NCBI GenBank assembly: GCA_016648135.1
Contig: JADDOH010011062.1
Coordinates: forward strand, 42,350 to 106,349
Source of the DNA: Agrypnia vestita
Lineage: Eukaryota > Arthropoda > Insecta > Trichoptera > Phryganeidae
Length of the DNA: 64,000 nucleotides
Direction: 5' to 3'
A program made the position numbers and the translations under genes. How positions within the stretch are numbered: position 1 is the first letter of the stretch; each line of letters starts with the position of its first letter. This document shows positions 10,575 to 20,676 of this stretch, one piece after another. Under the pieces are notes generated by a model. The model ran no database searches and was not told the DNA's origin. It saw only the letters and a program-made list of their open reading frames with translations.

Positions 10575-11902
10575 TAGGGTTGCCACCTTTTTTTTGTGCA
10601 AATAAAGAACATTGGTTATTAAAGGTAGAAAAGAAAAGTACATTTTGTCAAAATAAAGTACTTTTTTATTTTGCTTAAAAACATATTTTTCATTACTTTT
10701 AGCAACTTTTAACAAATAATTATCATTACTAAACAACTGCACAGCGGGTTTGCGGTCTATATTATTTAAGTAAAAGTAAATAAGTCATTCATTTGCATCA
10801 GATTCAGAGACGCTTTGTTTCTTTCGTCTCGCCATTTGCTATTCATCACAGCAAAAGTCTATATAACCAATTAATCGTATTATAACTGCACTCAATCCGT
10901 CATACACAAAACAAACACGAATTTTTTAAAATGACTTTGACTATGTTCACATTTGAGGTTAGGTTGCATTAAAAAACGAGCGTTTATGTGGCGATCGCCA
11001 CGGGGTATATCGTCAATTATCGAACCTATTCGGCAACAATCGATAACGTCATCGACCCCGGTAACTCTCTCGTTCCGTTTTACGCAAAAATTTCTACGAT
11101 CACATTTTTTTGCATGTTATAAGTAAAATGAATCCCATATCATTTATTTATTTATTCATACGCCAATCGGCTATACACATTGATTTTACAAAAATAATAA
11201 ACTTAAATGAATGGATTAGGAAAATTGCACATATATAAAAAAAACAATACTAGCATAGTAACAACATGGTATAATCATATAGGGTTGAGGGTAATTTTAA
11301 TACTGTGATAACAATCTTTTTGCCGCTGATGAGAATGAGACGTATGATTCATCGAAGAAGTTGATATCAACACAGTGGCTATTCACCAGATTGGCAATCC
11401 TATTTCTTGGGCCATTGTACACGTAACTTTTTGTGGATTTAGTGGTTTCTAACAATCTACGCACTCTTAGATCCGGCCTAGCAGTGATAATGCCAAATTG
11501 TTCCAGGATCTCGGGCGAGTCTATCTGTCCGTTGACAGATTTGTAGAAGAAGGTCAGATCAGACAATTGTCTTCGAGTGATTAGTTTGCTGATTCTAAAT
11601 CTGTTATATACGGTCTCAATATCTCCTGGTGATCGTGTACGATAGGCGATGCATTTACATAGTTTGCGTTGTATTCTTTCGAGCTGTTTGATTAGTTTAT
11701 TGGTATACGGCGACCAAATGACAGAACAGTATTCTAAAATCGGTCTCACAAGACTGTCGAATAGTCGTACCAGCGTGTAGACATTGCTGAAGTCATATGA
11801 AATAAAGTATTTTCGCGTAGTTTATTGTTCTCATAAAGTATAGAGTATAATTACCCGAAATAACGCACAATACTTTATAATAAAGTACGGGTGGCAACCC
11901 TA
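10575..11902. mobile_element. hAT element (TAGGGTTGCCACC), carrying a nested LINE
   Basis: Ends TAGGGTTGCCACC (10575-10587) and GGTGGCAACCCTA (11890-11902) are perfect inverted repeats. GACACAGT occurs immediately outside at 10567-10574 and 11903-11910, a perfect 8-bp target duplication, which establishes hAT insertion. The body (AAATAAAGTAC-rich) has no transposase and is interrupted by the LINE at 11143-11765. Confidence 0.95.
11143..11765 (-). pseudogene. CR1/Jockey-like LINE, 5'-truncated, nested in a hAT
   Basis: The minus-strand frame at 11297-11749 (150 codons) begins RPILEYCSVIWSPYTNKLIK, continues LERIQRKLCKCIAYR and ends at a stop, as in the C-terminal region of insect LINE ORF2. 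The 3' UTR (11143-11296) ends in a T-rich TTTATTTATTTATTCAT on the + strand, i.e. an AATAAATAAAT tail on the minus strand. The copy is the best-preserved LINE piece in the window and must be younger than the hAT it interrupts. Confidence 0.9.
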
Positions 11903-12062
11903 GACACAGTTGGGCGAGGCAACTCCAGAAACTGTGTGAGGAAAGGATGGGACTACAGTGGACGGAGGCCGCACAATCAGCGCGAGACAGGGACGAATGG
12001 AGGCGCCTTGTCGATGCAGCGTGTCCCCGTCCCGAATAGGACAAGGGGAAGGAGATGATGAT

Positions 12063-12604
12063 GATGATTATCATAACCATTATTGAAACATGTAGATTAT
12101 TCAATACATAGTAGGTAGTTCAATTTTTAAAAATATTCATTCAAAAAATTGGGCCGAGTTATAGGAATTTGAAGGTGGCATGGTAATTATTATTTTGCAT
12201 TTTTAACTCCTTTTTTATAGTAGGCATATATATATTTTTAAATATTTTTATATGTATGTTCTGAGAACACAATTGCTGGATTTTGTCCAAAGTGGTATAA
12301 TTATTAAATAAGATAAAGTATCGAAGAAAAATATTAAAAAGTCTCTATATAAATTTTATAAATCTCATTATTTAAAATTTATATTAATTTTAAATTTCCG
12401 CTCTGGCTTTAAAATCAGATACAAAAACATTATTTTGAATTTCGTCTATTGGAGAGTGGCGCTTTTTCTTTTAGTACCCTCGTATTATATTCAATCACCT
12501 TCAGCAATACATGTACGTGATTTATATATTTATTTTTAACGAAATAACAGGCCATTATATAAAAAAAAATCGAAAGAAGTTTTTTTTTTTAAAAAATTAC
12601 TATA
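12063..12604. other. AT-rich spacer with hammerhead 3' relic
   Basis: At 12085-12110 TTGAAACATGTAGATTATTC repeats the GAAA-ACATGT-A-GATT 3' part of the hammerhead family seen at position 1, but the upstream core is missing. The rest, including TGTATGTTCTGAGAACACAATT (12251-12272, shared with 13299), is internal sequence of the TCTCACAGAGACG foldback family. Confidence 0.45.
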
Positions 12605-12656
12605 AAGAATTTACGGACGGACGGATGGACAGACATAAAACGAAATTTTTATAATA
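12605..12656 (-). mobile_element. Helitron 5'-end-like sequence, minus strand
   Basis: The minus strand reads AATTTCGTTTTATGTCTGTC then CATCCGTCCGTCCGT, matching the 5'-terminal region of the Helitron that starts at 12689 on the + strand. The two 5' ends face away from each other across about 33 bp. The 3' end of this copy was not found. Confidence 0.5.
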
Positions 12657-12688
12657 TTCTGCGAGATATACGATTTTTTTCAAATATA

Positions 12689-12851
12689 TCCTAATTATAA
12701 TAATTTCGTTGTCTGTCCGTCCATCCGTCGGTAGTAACTTCGTGTAACGTCCGTAACTTCTATATACTTAATACCTATATTTTTTTTCTTTTACTTATTC
12801 TTTAGGAACCGACGTGTAAAAGTACCGTCATTTTTGAAGGGTTACAGCTAG
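12689..12851 (+). mobile_element. Short non-autonomous Helitron
   Basis: Starts TCCTAATTATAATAATTTCG after an A and ends with ACCGTCATTTTTGAAGGGTTA, then CAG-CTAG before T. The CGTCATTTTTGA(C/A)G hairpin about 10 nt before CTAG and insertion between A and T are the structural hallmarks of Helitrons. The TGTCTGTCCGTCC motif near the 5' end recurs at 47270, 57945 and, weakly, 15317. 163 bp, non-coding. Confidence 0.75.
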
Positions 12852-13374
12852 TGCTTAAATAAAAGTCGTACTCTTGATCTTACTGCACGCCCCTGCGGTA
12901 AACATATATTTTTTTAAATTTACGAAAAAGCAATTGTAAAATAATCAAGGTATTTAAATTGATATATCCATATTAAAGTACAATTTTTTAATCCGAGCAA
13001 ACGACCGCTTAGTGTGCTCGACACGCTTCATCGGTTTGATTGTACGCTCAATATGACGTCACGATACCAGCTGACTGCAAACCAGCCGGAATATTTAGTG
13101 TCGCAAAGATACCAAAAAAATATTTTATTATTTTATTTTGTTGTGTCATTTGCTGGCATGCCCTAAAAACAAAATGCAACGACTGAACAAACTGAAAAGT
13201 AATATAATGCAAAGACAAACTACCCAATTTACGCACCGTTACCCAGATAACATAGACTTGGCAAATGGAACCAACAAATAAGAACCTATTTGATCACATG
13301 TATGTTCTGAGAACACATTACTGGATTCTATCCACAGGGGGATGATTATTAAATGAAGTTAAATTATGAATTTT
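12852..13374. other. Spacer with one TGACGTCA
   Basis: AT-rich. A full CRE palindrome lies at 13054-13061. No gene recognised. Confidence 0.4.
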
Positions 13375-14478
13375 TTTATTTATATAAGAAACGTGTATGG
13401 AAGCATTTTTGTAGGATAGTCCAGGGCTTATGTATTTATTTGTTTACGCCTATTACAGGCTTTTACATAAAAAATTACATTAAATTAAAATAGTATATAC
13501 TTTAAACAATATCAGGTGTAAGCAGTAAAATATATATAAATATAAAGTACATGTATAAGCATCGAAAGCTATAAGCAGTGAAAGTATCAGGTATAAGCAT
13601 TAAATTATGAGTATAAAAAATAAATATATAAATACAGAGCAAAAATATAAATTATCATCACATGTATATATTAACAGTTGAAGTTAGTAATAAAGTAGTA
13701 TTGTCTCTTTAAGTGTAAACTTTATTTTCACTAGATTGTCATTGAAAACGTCAACCATATAACCAGATTCATTGCCAGTTATTCTAATTCTGCTAATTAC
13801 AGCATTTGACTGATAATTAGAACTGGAATTGTGGCAATGAAATGTGACAATTTGTCGAGTTCTGTGTAAGGATGGGATATTATCATTCATACACGTACAA
13901 GGTCAGGGCTGTCCAACACATTATTTACAATTTTGTAAAGAAGAACTATATCACAAATTTTTCTTCTATCATATAAGGTGAGTAATTTCAGTCTCTTCAA
14001 TAGGTTATTGTATTCTATGTTTTGTGTTGGTATGCTTATCTTGTAGTTAATGTATTTGAGAAATTTGCGTTGAACAGGCTCAATACTGTCTATATACCCA
14101 TTATAATATGACATATATGAGCTAGCTCAAGTGATCACACTCTACATTAAAAATATAGTGGTATCATTACCATCTGCGAAATCTATGTATATTTTTCATG
14201 AGAAGGACTACAGATGACTCTAGCATAGTCCCTTCAAATACATGAAAGGTTTTCCGATTTGAAACATGTACATATACACAACTTTAAAAAAAATGTTAAC
14301 GTGTGGATGTTCTTACGATGGAATTGCTGAACGTTGCATCGTGTATAGTGATCACTTAAGCCAGCTCATATAGGTCGTAAGCCCTGGGCCGTCCTTCAAA
14401 AATAATTCCGTACACATTTCTCGTAAATAGTTTCGTCTCTGTGAGACTTCTATAATTAAGCTTAATTAACAATATAAT
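13375..14478. repeat. Foldback family F2, interrupted by a LINE
   Basis: Left arm 13375-13431 (TATATAAGAAACGTGTATGG ... CCAGGGCTTA) and right arm 14110-14478 (ATATGAGCTAGCTCAAGTGATCAC ... inverted GTGATCACTTAAGCCAGCTC ... CGTCTCTGTGAGACTTCTAT) belong to a foldback family with AAGTGATCACTT near the middle of each arm. The LINE at 13432-14113 splits the left arm. Other copies: 16895-16968, 26943-27090, 32319-33350, 35905-36470, 59088-59775. Confidence 0.7.
13432..14113 (-). pseudogene. CR1/Jockey-like LINE, 5'-truncated, in an F2 foldback
   Basis: Minus-strand frames at 13887-14114 (SIEPVQRKFLKYINYKISIP ... LYDRRKICDIVLLYKIVNN) and 13684-13890 (SLHRTRQIVTFHCHNSSSNY ... RITGNESGYMVDVF) form the RT-ORF C-terminus, broken by a stop/frameshift at ~13888. 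The 3' UTR runs down to 13432 with a TTTATTTGTTTACGCC T-rich end. The same 3' UTR is found at 51592-51850. Confidence 0.85.
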
Positions 14479-14839
14479 TATTTGTAGAACAATTATTTCA
14501 ATCTTAAACATTTACAAAAAAACTTTAAACAATTCTAAAATAATCTTGAAGTCTTAAATAAAACATATTTTTTTTTAAATCATCAATAAAAATAAAACAG
14601 TCATTTTTTACGGGTTATCGCTAGTATAATAATAAAATAATCACTCTCGAGTTTAAGAATTTAGATGTTATTTAGTAATACTTATCACTATTTAAAAGAA
14701 AAAAAATTCTATGGAGAAGGTTCCTACTTTTTTTCAATGAATGGAAATGAAAATTTAGATAAAATGAAGATATCTCAAAAACTAACAAAATTAGAATTTT
14801 AAATTTCCTTTTTGCATTAATAATTTAATTCCGACCGGT
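14479..14839. other. AT-rich spacer with a Helitron 3' end
   Basis: At 14600-14626 AACAGTCATTTTTTACGGGT then TATCGCTAG-T repeats the Helitron 3' hairpin plus CTAG signature. Its 5' end was not located. Otherwise nothing recognised. Confidence 0.5.
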
Positions 14840-15060
14840 GGAGTCGCGTGACGTCATCTCTCGCACCCGGTGTACACAGCGGCTCGTGACGTCACGGGCG
14901 AGTTGGAGGTCAAACATTCCGCGTTAAAATTCGGTAACTTTAATATTCTTTTTCTCCGTTATTTACGGACAGATTTCAACAATTTTTTCACGGGTTTATT
15001 AGTTTTGATCTATATTTTAATTGCACTACATTTAAGTGCAGTATTATCAACATGAAACCT
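14840..15060. promoter_or_regulatory. Block with paired TGACGTCA sites
   Basis: GCGTGACGTCATCTC (core 14849-14856) and CTCGTGACGTCACGGGC (core 14887-14894) are two full CRE/ATF palindromes 38 bp apart in a locally GC-rich 80-bp patch. Whether this is part of a repeat or a regulatory element cannot be told from one copy. The downstream frame (14870-15055) shows no domain. Confidence 0.35.
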
Positions 15061-15289
15061 ATCCATTGTTAAAACACGTCAGGTATCAGCAAAAACATAG
15101 AGGCAACATGCTATCGTTGTAAGTTTCAAACATGAGCGAACCGGAATAATTGCCCGCGTACACTACCGGTATGCGAAAAAGGAACGAAATTACTTTTTGA
15201 TAAATTTATAATTCTACATAGTACATTTTTTTTAATAACGTGGGACGCATTAACGCAGTAGATTAACATAAAATTAAGAAAAAAAAGCG
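15061..15289. other. Spacer, nothing recognised
   Basis: No repeat end, gene or RNA feature recognised. Confidence 0.4.
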
Positions 15290-15440
15290 AAATTATCTAA
15301 ATATAATAATTTCGATGTCTCTCTGTCCTGTAAGTCTTAACTTCCTAAAAAACGAAATTATATGGCTGGAGAGAGACTCGAACCTCGAACGCAACGACTA
15401 ACCGATGTATCCACCATCGCTTCACCGCGGCCCATCAAAA
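15290..15440. mobile_element. Helitron-like piece with an antisense tRNA-like module
   Basis: The left part, AATATAATAATTTCGATGTC then TCTCTGTCC, resembles the Helitron 5' end at 12689. Bases 15362-15431 in reverse complement read GCGGTGAAGCGATGGTGGAT, ATCGGTTAGTCG and GAGGTTCGAGTCTC, a tRNA-like D-arm and B box (one mismatch to GGTTCGANNCC). The module is homologous to that at 58001-58080. No cloverleaf with a paired acceptor stem is visible, so it is not a functional tRNA gene. Confidence 0.6.
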
Positions 15441-16019
15441 ATATACTACATATTTTAAGTGAATCTATACTTTTACTGGCATTTTAGTGAAATTATATTC
15501 AAGGTCATTTTTATCATATCCAAGCAGATTTTAACTGATATCTCACTAGTGAAATTATACTGGTTTCCAAACTGTCGTTAAAATTAAATCTAACAGATCA
15601 TGATAGATGCCTCTCCGGATTGAGATTGACCTCCCAGAATAATAATTTAAGATTTAAGTTATCGCATTCTTACTGCATTATTCATTTCTTCTGTGCATAT
15701 CAACATTATATACCGGTATACCGGATATTATCGACCTAACCTAACCTTACCTAATCTTTGAGAAATGCGTGCATTCGTAGACAAAATATAGTTTCACCGA
15801 TACTGCGCAGTGAATCTGTCAATTCATTTATTGACTAATAATGAATAATTATTCGAATAAATATTTCCATATTTAGCTTTTTTAAATTTTGAGGTTAATT
15901 TTTGTCTCTGCTCTATTGATATGTTTAATTGTGAGATGTCAAATGTTACACATCATATGCGACTGCTGTAAGTAAGGCTAGCTCGTTTTTTTTTTATAGA
16001 TAAAGTAATACATTTTAGT
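15441..16019. other. Spacer with short telomere-type pentamers
   Basis: Bases 15733-15755 read CCTAACCTAACCTTACCTAA, four (TTAGG)-type pentamers on the minus strand, three exact, the arthropod telomeric unit. Too short for a telomere. Otherwise no gene or repeat recognised. Confidence 0.4.
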
Positions 16020-16617
16020 ACTTCTTCTTCTTCATCAGCCTTCGTCTTTCCACTGCTGGATATAGGCCTCTCCCATATTGTTCCATTTTTCCCTGTTGTT
16101 GGCTAATTGTAACCACTTCTTTCCCCCCACAGCGACAATATCATCGGCCCATCTCTTTTGAGGTCGTCCGATGCCTCTTTTATTCTCCCGAGGTCTCCAT
16201 TTCAGAACTCTGGGAGGCCATCTTGTAGTATCCTGTCTTGCAACGTTGCCATTCTAGCTTCGCTACACGATCCATGATATCCATTACTCTAGTTCTGCGC
16301 CTAATTTCTTCGTTTCTAATTCTATCTCTTAAGCTTACTCCAAGCATGGCTCTCTCCATGGATCGTTGCGTGCATTTGAGCTATTTTACACATTCCTTTG
16401 TAAGGGCCATAGTCTCCAATCCATACGTCATCATTGGCAGTATGGATGATTCAAAGGCTTTTCTTTTTAGGCTAATTGGGATCTCTTTGTTCACGAAGAT
16501 ATGTTTGAGTATTCCAAAAGCAGCCCAGCTCATTCCTATTCGCGGCAGAATTGCCAAGACGAATAGGATTTTAGTACGCACTCGTAATATTGTCGAGACT
16601 TGACTGACGACGAAGGC
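16020..16617 (-). pseudogene. RTE-like LINE RT-ORF C-terminus (family C), frameshifted
   Basis: Read from 16617 down. The frame at 16381-16581 gives ILPRIGMSWAAFGILKHIFV then KEIPISLKRKAFESSILPMM and TYGLETMAL. After shifts the last frame gives GRPQKRWADDIVAVGG, WLQLANNREKWNNMG and EAYIQQWKDEG-stop (stop at 16036-16038), followed by a (GAA)n tail at 16020-16034. This ending (W--A--RE-W---GEAYIQQW) is common in moth RTE-type LINEs. A second copy of the central region is at 59808-60194. Confidence 0.85.
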
Positions 16618-16894
16618 GATGAAGAATATGAAGTTTGCGTGGGGCTTTTAAGCGGCCATCGGATCCGATAGTGCTAAGGTTCTTCATTATGGCAAAGATG
16701 AGAATGATTGTTTTCTCAGGTAGTAGGTACACAGCGCATGAGCGGCGCTGTAGGAGCGCTCGGCCGGTACGGAGCCCGCTGTTATTTTTATTCCATTCGA
16801 ACCCGTTGCGAATATTTTGGCGGCAAGCCAGGACAAGATGGCCGCCGGCCCGAGCCGACCAGGGCAGCCACGGGCAGAAATTAAGGAATTAAAT
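16618..16894. other. GC-rich spacer
   Basis: Moderately GC-rich (AAGATGGCCGCCGGCCCGAG near 16836). No recognised gene or repeat ends; the open frame at 16635-16892 lacks a domain. Confidence 0.35.
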
Positions 16895-16968
16895 TTATTT
16901 ATGAGAAAGTAGGTACGGAAGTTGGGCGTTCACAGGGCTTACGACCTATCGTACGGCTAGCTTTACAA
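16895..16968. repeat. F2 foldback arm, host of the 16969 hAT
   Basis: TTATGAGAAAGTAGGTACGG ... CACAGGGCTTACGACCTATC matches the left arm of F2 copies (e.g. 59217-59275). The arm resumes after the hAT as CTTTACACAATGTAACG (18315-18331). Confidence 0.65.
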
Positions 16969-18314
16969 CAGTGGCGTGCAGCACACACAACCAAAAAAGC
17001 TGTGCATTAGTAAAGATTCTGGGAAACAAATATTAATTAAAAAATCCTTATCTTAAGAAAAAGTTAATTTGAAATTCTAGCCGTAATTCGTCCCACGGCT
17101 ATTGCTTGACTACAAGAACTTGGCGTGCGGCGAGTTTGGAACTAAAAAGCCCGCCCCGCCTGCACCCGGCGGAAACCCCTCGCCCTGTCATTCAGTACAA
17201 TTTTGTATTTGCTCGGGAGCTGTGACATCTTGATTACCAATATACACTGAATTATTATGTCCAAAACATCCTAAACAGTCCGGAATGGTGCAAGAACAAT
17301 TGCCAATGAAGTATTAAAGTTTTGCGAAGCTGAAAAAGCAAATGATGGACCGATATTACCGTCTGACAGTTTGACAGATAGAACGGCCGCCATTACTGCT
17401 TGGTTTCTTTAGCGCTGCCCGACCAAATTTCTGTTAAAGGCTACGGCACCGGACATTCTGTACATTATGTATTGTGTAATAAATTTACACCCTGGCAACT
17501 TCTGTTACGCGACAGGGACGCCCTCCCTGGCACGCCAATTTATAGTGGTCGCATTCTAGAAGTTTTATTTCTGACGTTTCTATTTAACGTGACGTGTCTA
17601 TTTTTTTTCGATTTAAAATTCTAGCCGTAATTCGTCCTACGGCTAGAAGTTTTATTTCCGACGTTACTGTACCTAACTTCATGTCACTTCTTAATTTATC
17701 TCATTTGTTTGCGCCCAACAAATTTGTTCCATAGGTCTAGTCAAGTCGAGAAAAAACTTGTCCTGAACTGTATAGACAAGTAAATTTTTCATGGAACAGC
17801 GTGTTTCTTCGAAAGGACCTATGCCAGGTGAGAACTACGCGCATGTCATTTGCAGAAATTATATTTTTTACAAATTCCACCCAAAATTTTTTGGGTGAAT
17901 TATATTTGTCATTTCTATGGTGAATATAAATACCATCTATCATATCCAATGGTCATATCATAATGATTATTTACGACGACATTGCCATCAATCATAAAAT
18001 GTTTGATTTATATTTGTGAAAAGAAACGTAGGTATATCTGAAATTAGTATTATTCCCGATTTAATTATATATAAATCGTCTTCGATATTTATTTATATAT
18101 TTATTTATTTAGAAAATCTTATTAACAATACTTTAATATTGCAGTTATTTTTGTGGATTGAAGCTACTCAAAATAGTTCATTATAAACAGTTAAAAAAAT
18201 TCAAAATTTATATACCCTTATAAGTATATGTATGCGTACATATAATTTTTTTTTTAATATAGTTGTATAGTCGGTCACAGCATAACCTAAGTTTATACCA
18301 ACTGCACGCCACTG
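16969..18314. mobile_element. hAT element (CAGTGGCGTGCAG family), copy 1
   Basis: Ends CAGTGGCGTGCAG and CTGCACGCCACTG are inverted repeats. CTTTACAA (16961-16968) and CTTTACAC (18315-18322) are an 8-bp target duplication with one mismatch. No transposase frame. The body carries an extra ~550 bp at 17097-17645 relative to copy 2 (32398-33221), bounded by a repeated ATTCTAGCCGTAATTCGTCC (17075 and 17622) and including the element at 17117-17540. Confidence 0.9.
17117..17540 (+). mobile_element. Short element with AACTTGGCGTGCG ends, nested, copy 1
   Basis: Left end AACTTGGCGTGCGGCGAGTT and right end CCTGGCACGCCAATT are inverted repeats. The ~424-bp body matches 23565-23986 in opposite orientation (shared TAATTCAGTGTATATTGGTA-type and TCTATCTGTCAAACTGTCAG blocks). 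No coding capacity. Target duplication not evident. Confidence 0.75.
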
Positions 18315-18334
18315 CTTTACACAATGTAACGTCC

Positions 18335-18709
18335 ACCATTACTTATTTTTTGCAAAAAGTTGAACTAACATTACAGTAACTTACATCGATTATGAAAAAT
18401 TCATTTGTTTCAATACAACTCAAATATAATGATAAAAAGCTCGTAAAAAAAATATTTTTTCAATTTTCGCGAGGTTTTCGTCACTTTATTCGACTTGTGT
18501 TAATGTGAATAAATTTTTCGTAATCTATACAAGTTACTGTAATGACAGTTCAACTTTTTGCACAAAATAAATCGGAAACGTTGAAAAAAAATGCAAACTT
18601 TGATATTGCATATCTCCATAACTATTGATTTTATTTAGGTCATGGTCATCATTTTAGACTCACAACATGTGCAGGCCAAGTTTCTGCTGCTAGCTCCGGT
18701 GCACCCCGC
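18335..18709. repeat. Palindrome family P, copy 2 (left end missing)
   Basis: ACTTATTTTTTGCAAAAAGT to AGCTCCGGTGCACCCC matches the 1281-1806 palindrome from within its left arm to its right end, including the inverted repeat around the centre near 18470. Confidence 0.8.
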
Positions 18710-18998
18710 ATAATGTGTTCAAAATAATGAACTAGCGCCCGTGTCTGAGTTCGCCCCTGGCGTTAACTTCCTCCATGAGCTCACCAGGAGAGGTGGACCT
18801 GCCTCTGGCCGACTGCAGCACTTTCCAAATCCGTTCAGGAACAACACCATTTTGTTCAAACAAATCAAAACCGTCCGTTCTCACTGCACTCACAAATGTA
18901 GCTTAAAACATTCAAATATACGTCAAATACTGTCACAAATCGATGATCTTGGCATCGAGTTTGATGAAAAACTTAACCATTAATAAAATTATTATTAA
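18710..18998. other. Spacer, nothing recognised
   Basis: No gene or repeat ends recognised; the open frame at 18741-18983 has no domain. Confidence 0.35.
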
Positions 18999-20091
18999 GG
19001 CGGTCGTCCAGCAGATTGAGCAAATTTCACAATTTTTCTCATATCTTCTCTTGCATTTTTTATCACATTTTTGTACTGAAATATCTCATTTTAAAATTTA
19101 TTCATCGGGATACCTATATTTTAAATAGGGATATCTAATTAAAATAAAACAAACTAAATTATTTAATTGATTAATAAATTACCAAACCTTAGATGTTTTA
19201 AAAATGAAGACAATTTCTCCAATTTGTGAGCCTTTTATGACTGAATGGCTCGAGAGATGTCTTTTTTGTTCAATAATATTACAGTATTAAAGTATTAAAG
19301 GAAACAATTATCTTATTTATTTATTTATTATCAATTTATGTTTTAAAAAATACTGTTTTTTAGAAATATTATATTTTTTATTGGGGTTTTTTCAGCTCTT
19401 TTTACATGATTGACAACTTTTTTTCTTCAATAGTAAAATAATTGTTATTATAGTTTTATAATAGAAACAAAAAAAAAAATCAAAATCTTTGTCGATATTC
19501 CCGATTTTAGATATTTAATCAAGACGCAACGTATTTATGACACAATACGCAGTGCCTCGATAAAATAGCTAAAATCTGAAATCGAGAATAAGTTTTTGAT
19601 TTTTTTTTGTATTAATTTGAAAAAAATAATGTCTATTTCTTTAATTTATTAAAGAAACAAAGTTATCAACTATCTAAAAAGGATTGATAAAATACACGAA
19701 AAATAAAAAATTATAAAAAAACAGTGTTTTTCAAAACACAAATTGCATGTAAACAATCTAACAGATTTTGCAATAATTTTAATAAATTTAAGATAATCGT
19801 TTACTTTATAATATTATTTAATAAAGAAGACATTTCAAGAGCCATTCAGTCATAAGAGGCCCACAAATTGGAGCAATTTTGTTCATTTTTAAAACATCGA
19901 AGGTTTGGTATTTTATTTATCAATTATATAATTTAGTTTGTGTTATTTTAATAAAATATCCGTATTTAAAATACACGTAACCTGATGAATAAATTTTAAA
20001 ATAAGATATTTCCGCACAAAAAGTGATAAAAAACGCAAGAGAAGATGTGAGAAAAAATGGAGAAATTTGCTCAATCTGCTGGACGATCGCC
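18999..20091. repeat. 1,093-bp foldback flanked by TTAA
   Basis: GGCGGTCGTCCAGCAGATTG at the left mirrors CAATCTGCTGGACGATCGCC at the right, each flanked by TTAA (18995-18998, 20092-20095). Complementarity continues for at least 300 bp per arm (e.g. AAACCTTAGATGTTTTAAAA against TTTTTAAAACATCGAAGGTT), with further weaker pairing towards the centre. TTAA fits piggyBac-type targets, but TTAA is itself palindromic and could belong to the arms. No coding capacity. Confidence 0.85.
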
Positions 20092-20391
20092 TTAAAGCTT
20101 CGACATGTGTCGGTTTTGTGTCAAGAACGATGAAGGATTTCAAGTTCTTTGAAAATCTCTCATACGGCTTTCACGGTTGAATCCAGGACGTTCAACTTTA
20201 AAAAAAAATTACTACGAACTTATAAATTTTGAAACAATTATGAAAAATATTAAAGAAAAAACATTATTATTGAAACAAATTTTTATTAATCGACAATCAA
20301 CGGATCTCCATTCTATCTATAAAATGCGGATTGCTTTAAAAATGGAATAAAAATGTTATTCAATAAAAATGTTAATCAAGAGTAGCTTGTT
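20092..20391. other. AT-rich spacer
   Basis: Nothing recognised. Confidence 0.35.
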
Positions 20392-20575
20392 GGTCTTGTG
20401 GTTAGGACACTAGCCTCGTGATCCGAAGGTCGCGTGTCGAATCTCACTCCAAACCAGCAAATTAGTCCTATTTTTATAACCCAAACGTTTAGCTTAGTTC
20501 GAAAATAGCAAGAATATTGATGTGACACGTATTCCGTGTTCGCATCTCTATTAAAAAAAAATCAGTTACTACATA
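20392..20575 (+). repeat. tRNA-derived SINE (plus strand)
   Basis: Head GTTGGTCTTGTGGTTAGGAC then ACTAGCCTCG...GGTCGCGTGTCGAATCTC is tRNA-like (good A box, degenerate B box). Body continues to the tail AATATTGATGTGACACGTAT then TCCGTGTTCGCATCTC and an A-rich end. Same family as 3080-3265 (-). The tail is also found right after the LINE at 53997-54045. Confidence 0.7.
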
Positions 20576-20605
20576 TAAGGTCGAAAATTTTTCGTCAACT
20601 TACCA

Positions 20606-20676
20606 GACTGCCGTGGCGAAATTCGATAACGCGCCATCCCCAGATGGAGGTCCGTTGGTTCGAATCCCGGTAGCAG
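20606..20676 (+). repeat. tRNA-like sequence with perfect B box
   Basis: CCGTGGCGAAATTCGATAAC then GCG resembles the D-arm of arginine-type tRNAs, CCATC/GATGG can form an anticodon-like stem, and GGTTCGAATCCC is an exact B box. The acceptor and T stems do not pair cleanly, so this is more likely a SINE head or tRNA pseudogene than an active tRNA gene. Confidence 0.6.

Larger units (their letters stand above)
10534..12062 (+). pseudogene. RTE-like LINE 3' end, split by a hAT insertion
   Basis: The segments before (10534-10574) and after (11911-12050) the hAT at 10575-11902 are one frame once a single copy of the 8-bp duplication is kept: RCPVGRPRHSWARQLQKL across the junction, then QSARDRDEWRRLVDAACP and a stop. 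A WARQL...W--A--SARDRDEWR-L ending followed by a (GAT)n tail (12052-12065) is characteristic of RTE-type LINEs. Only the last ~55 codons remain, so it was already a 5'-truncated copy when hit. Confidence 0.85.

Noticed and set aside
15733..15755. Telomeric (TTAGG)n array
   Set aside because: Only four pentamers, one imperfect; short CCTAACC runs are common in insect DNA.
20392..20676. Functional tRNA genes
   Set aside because: A/B boxes are present but acceptor and T stems do not pair; one copy carries a SINE tail. Treated as SINE or tRNA-like sequence.
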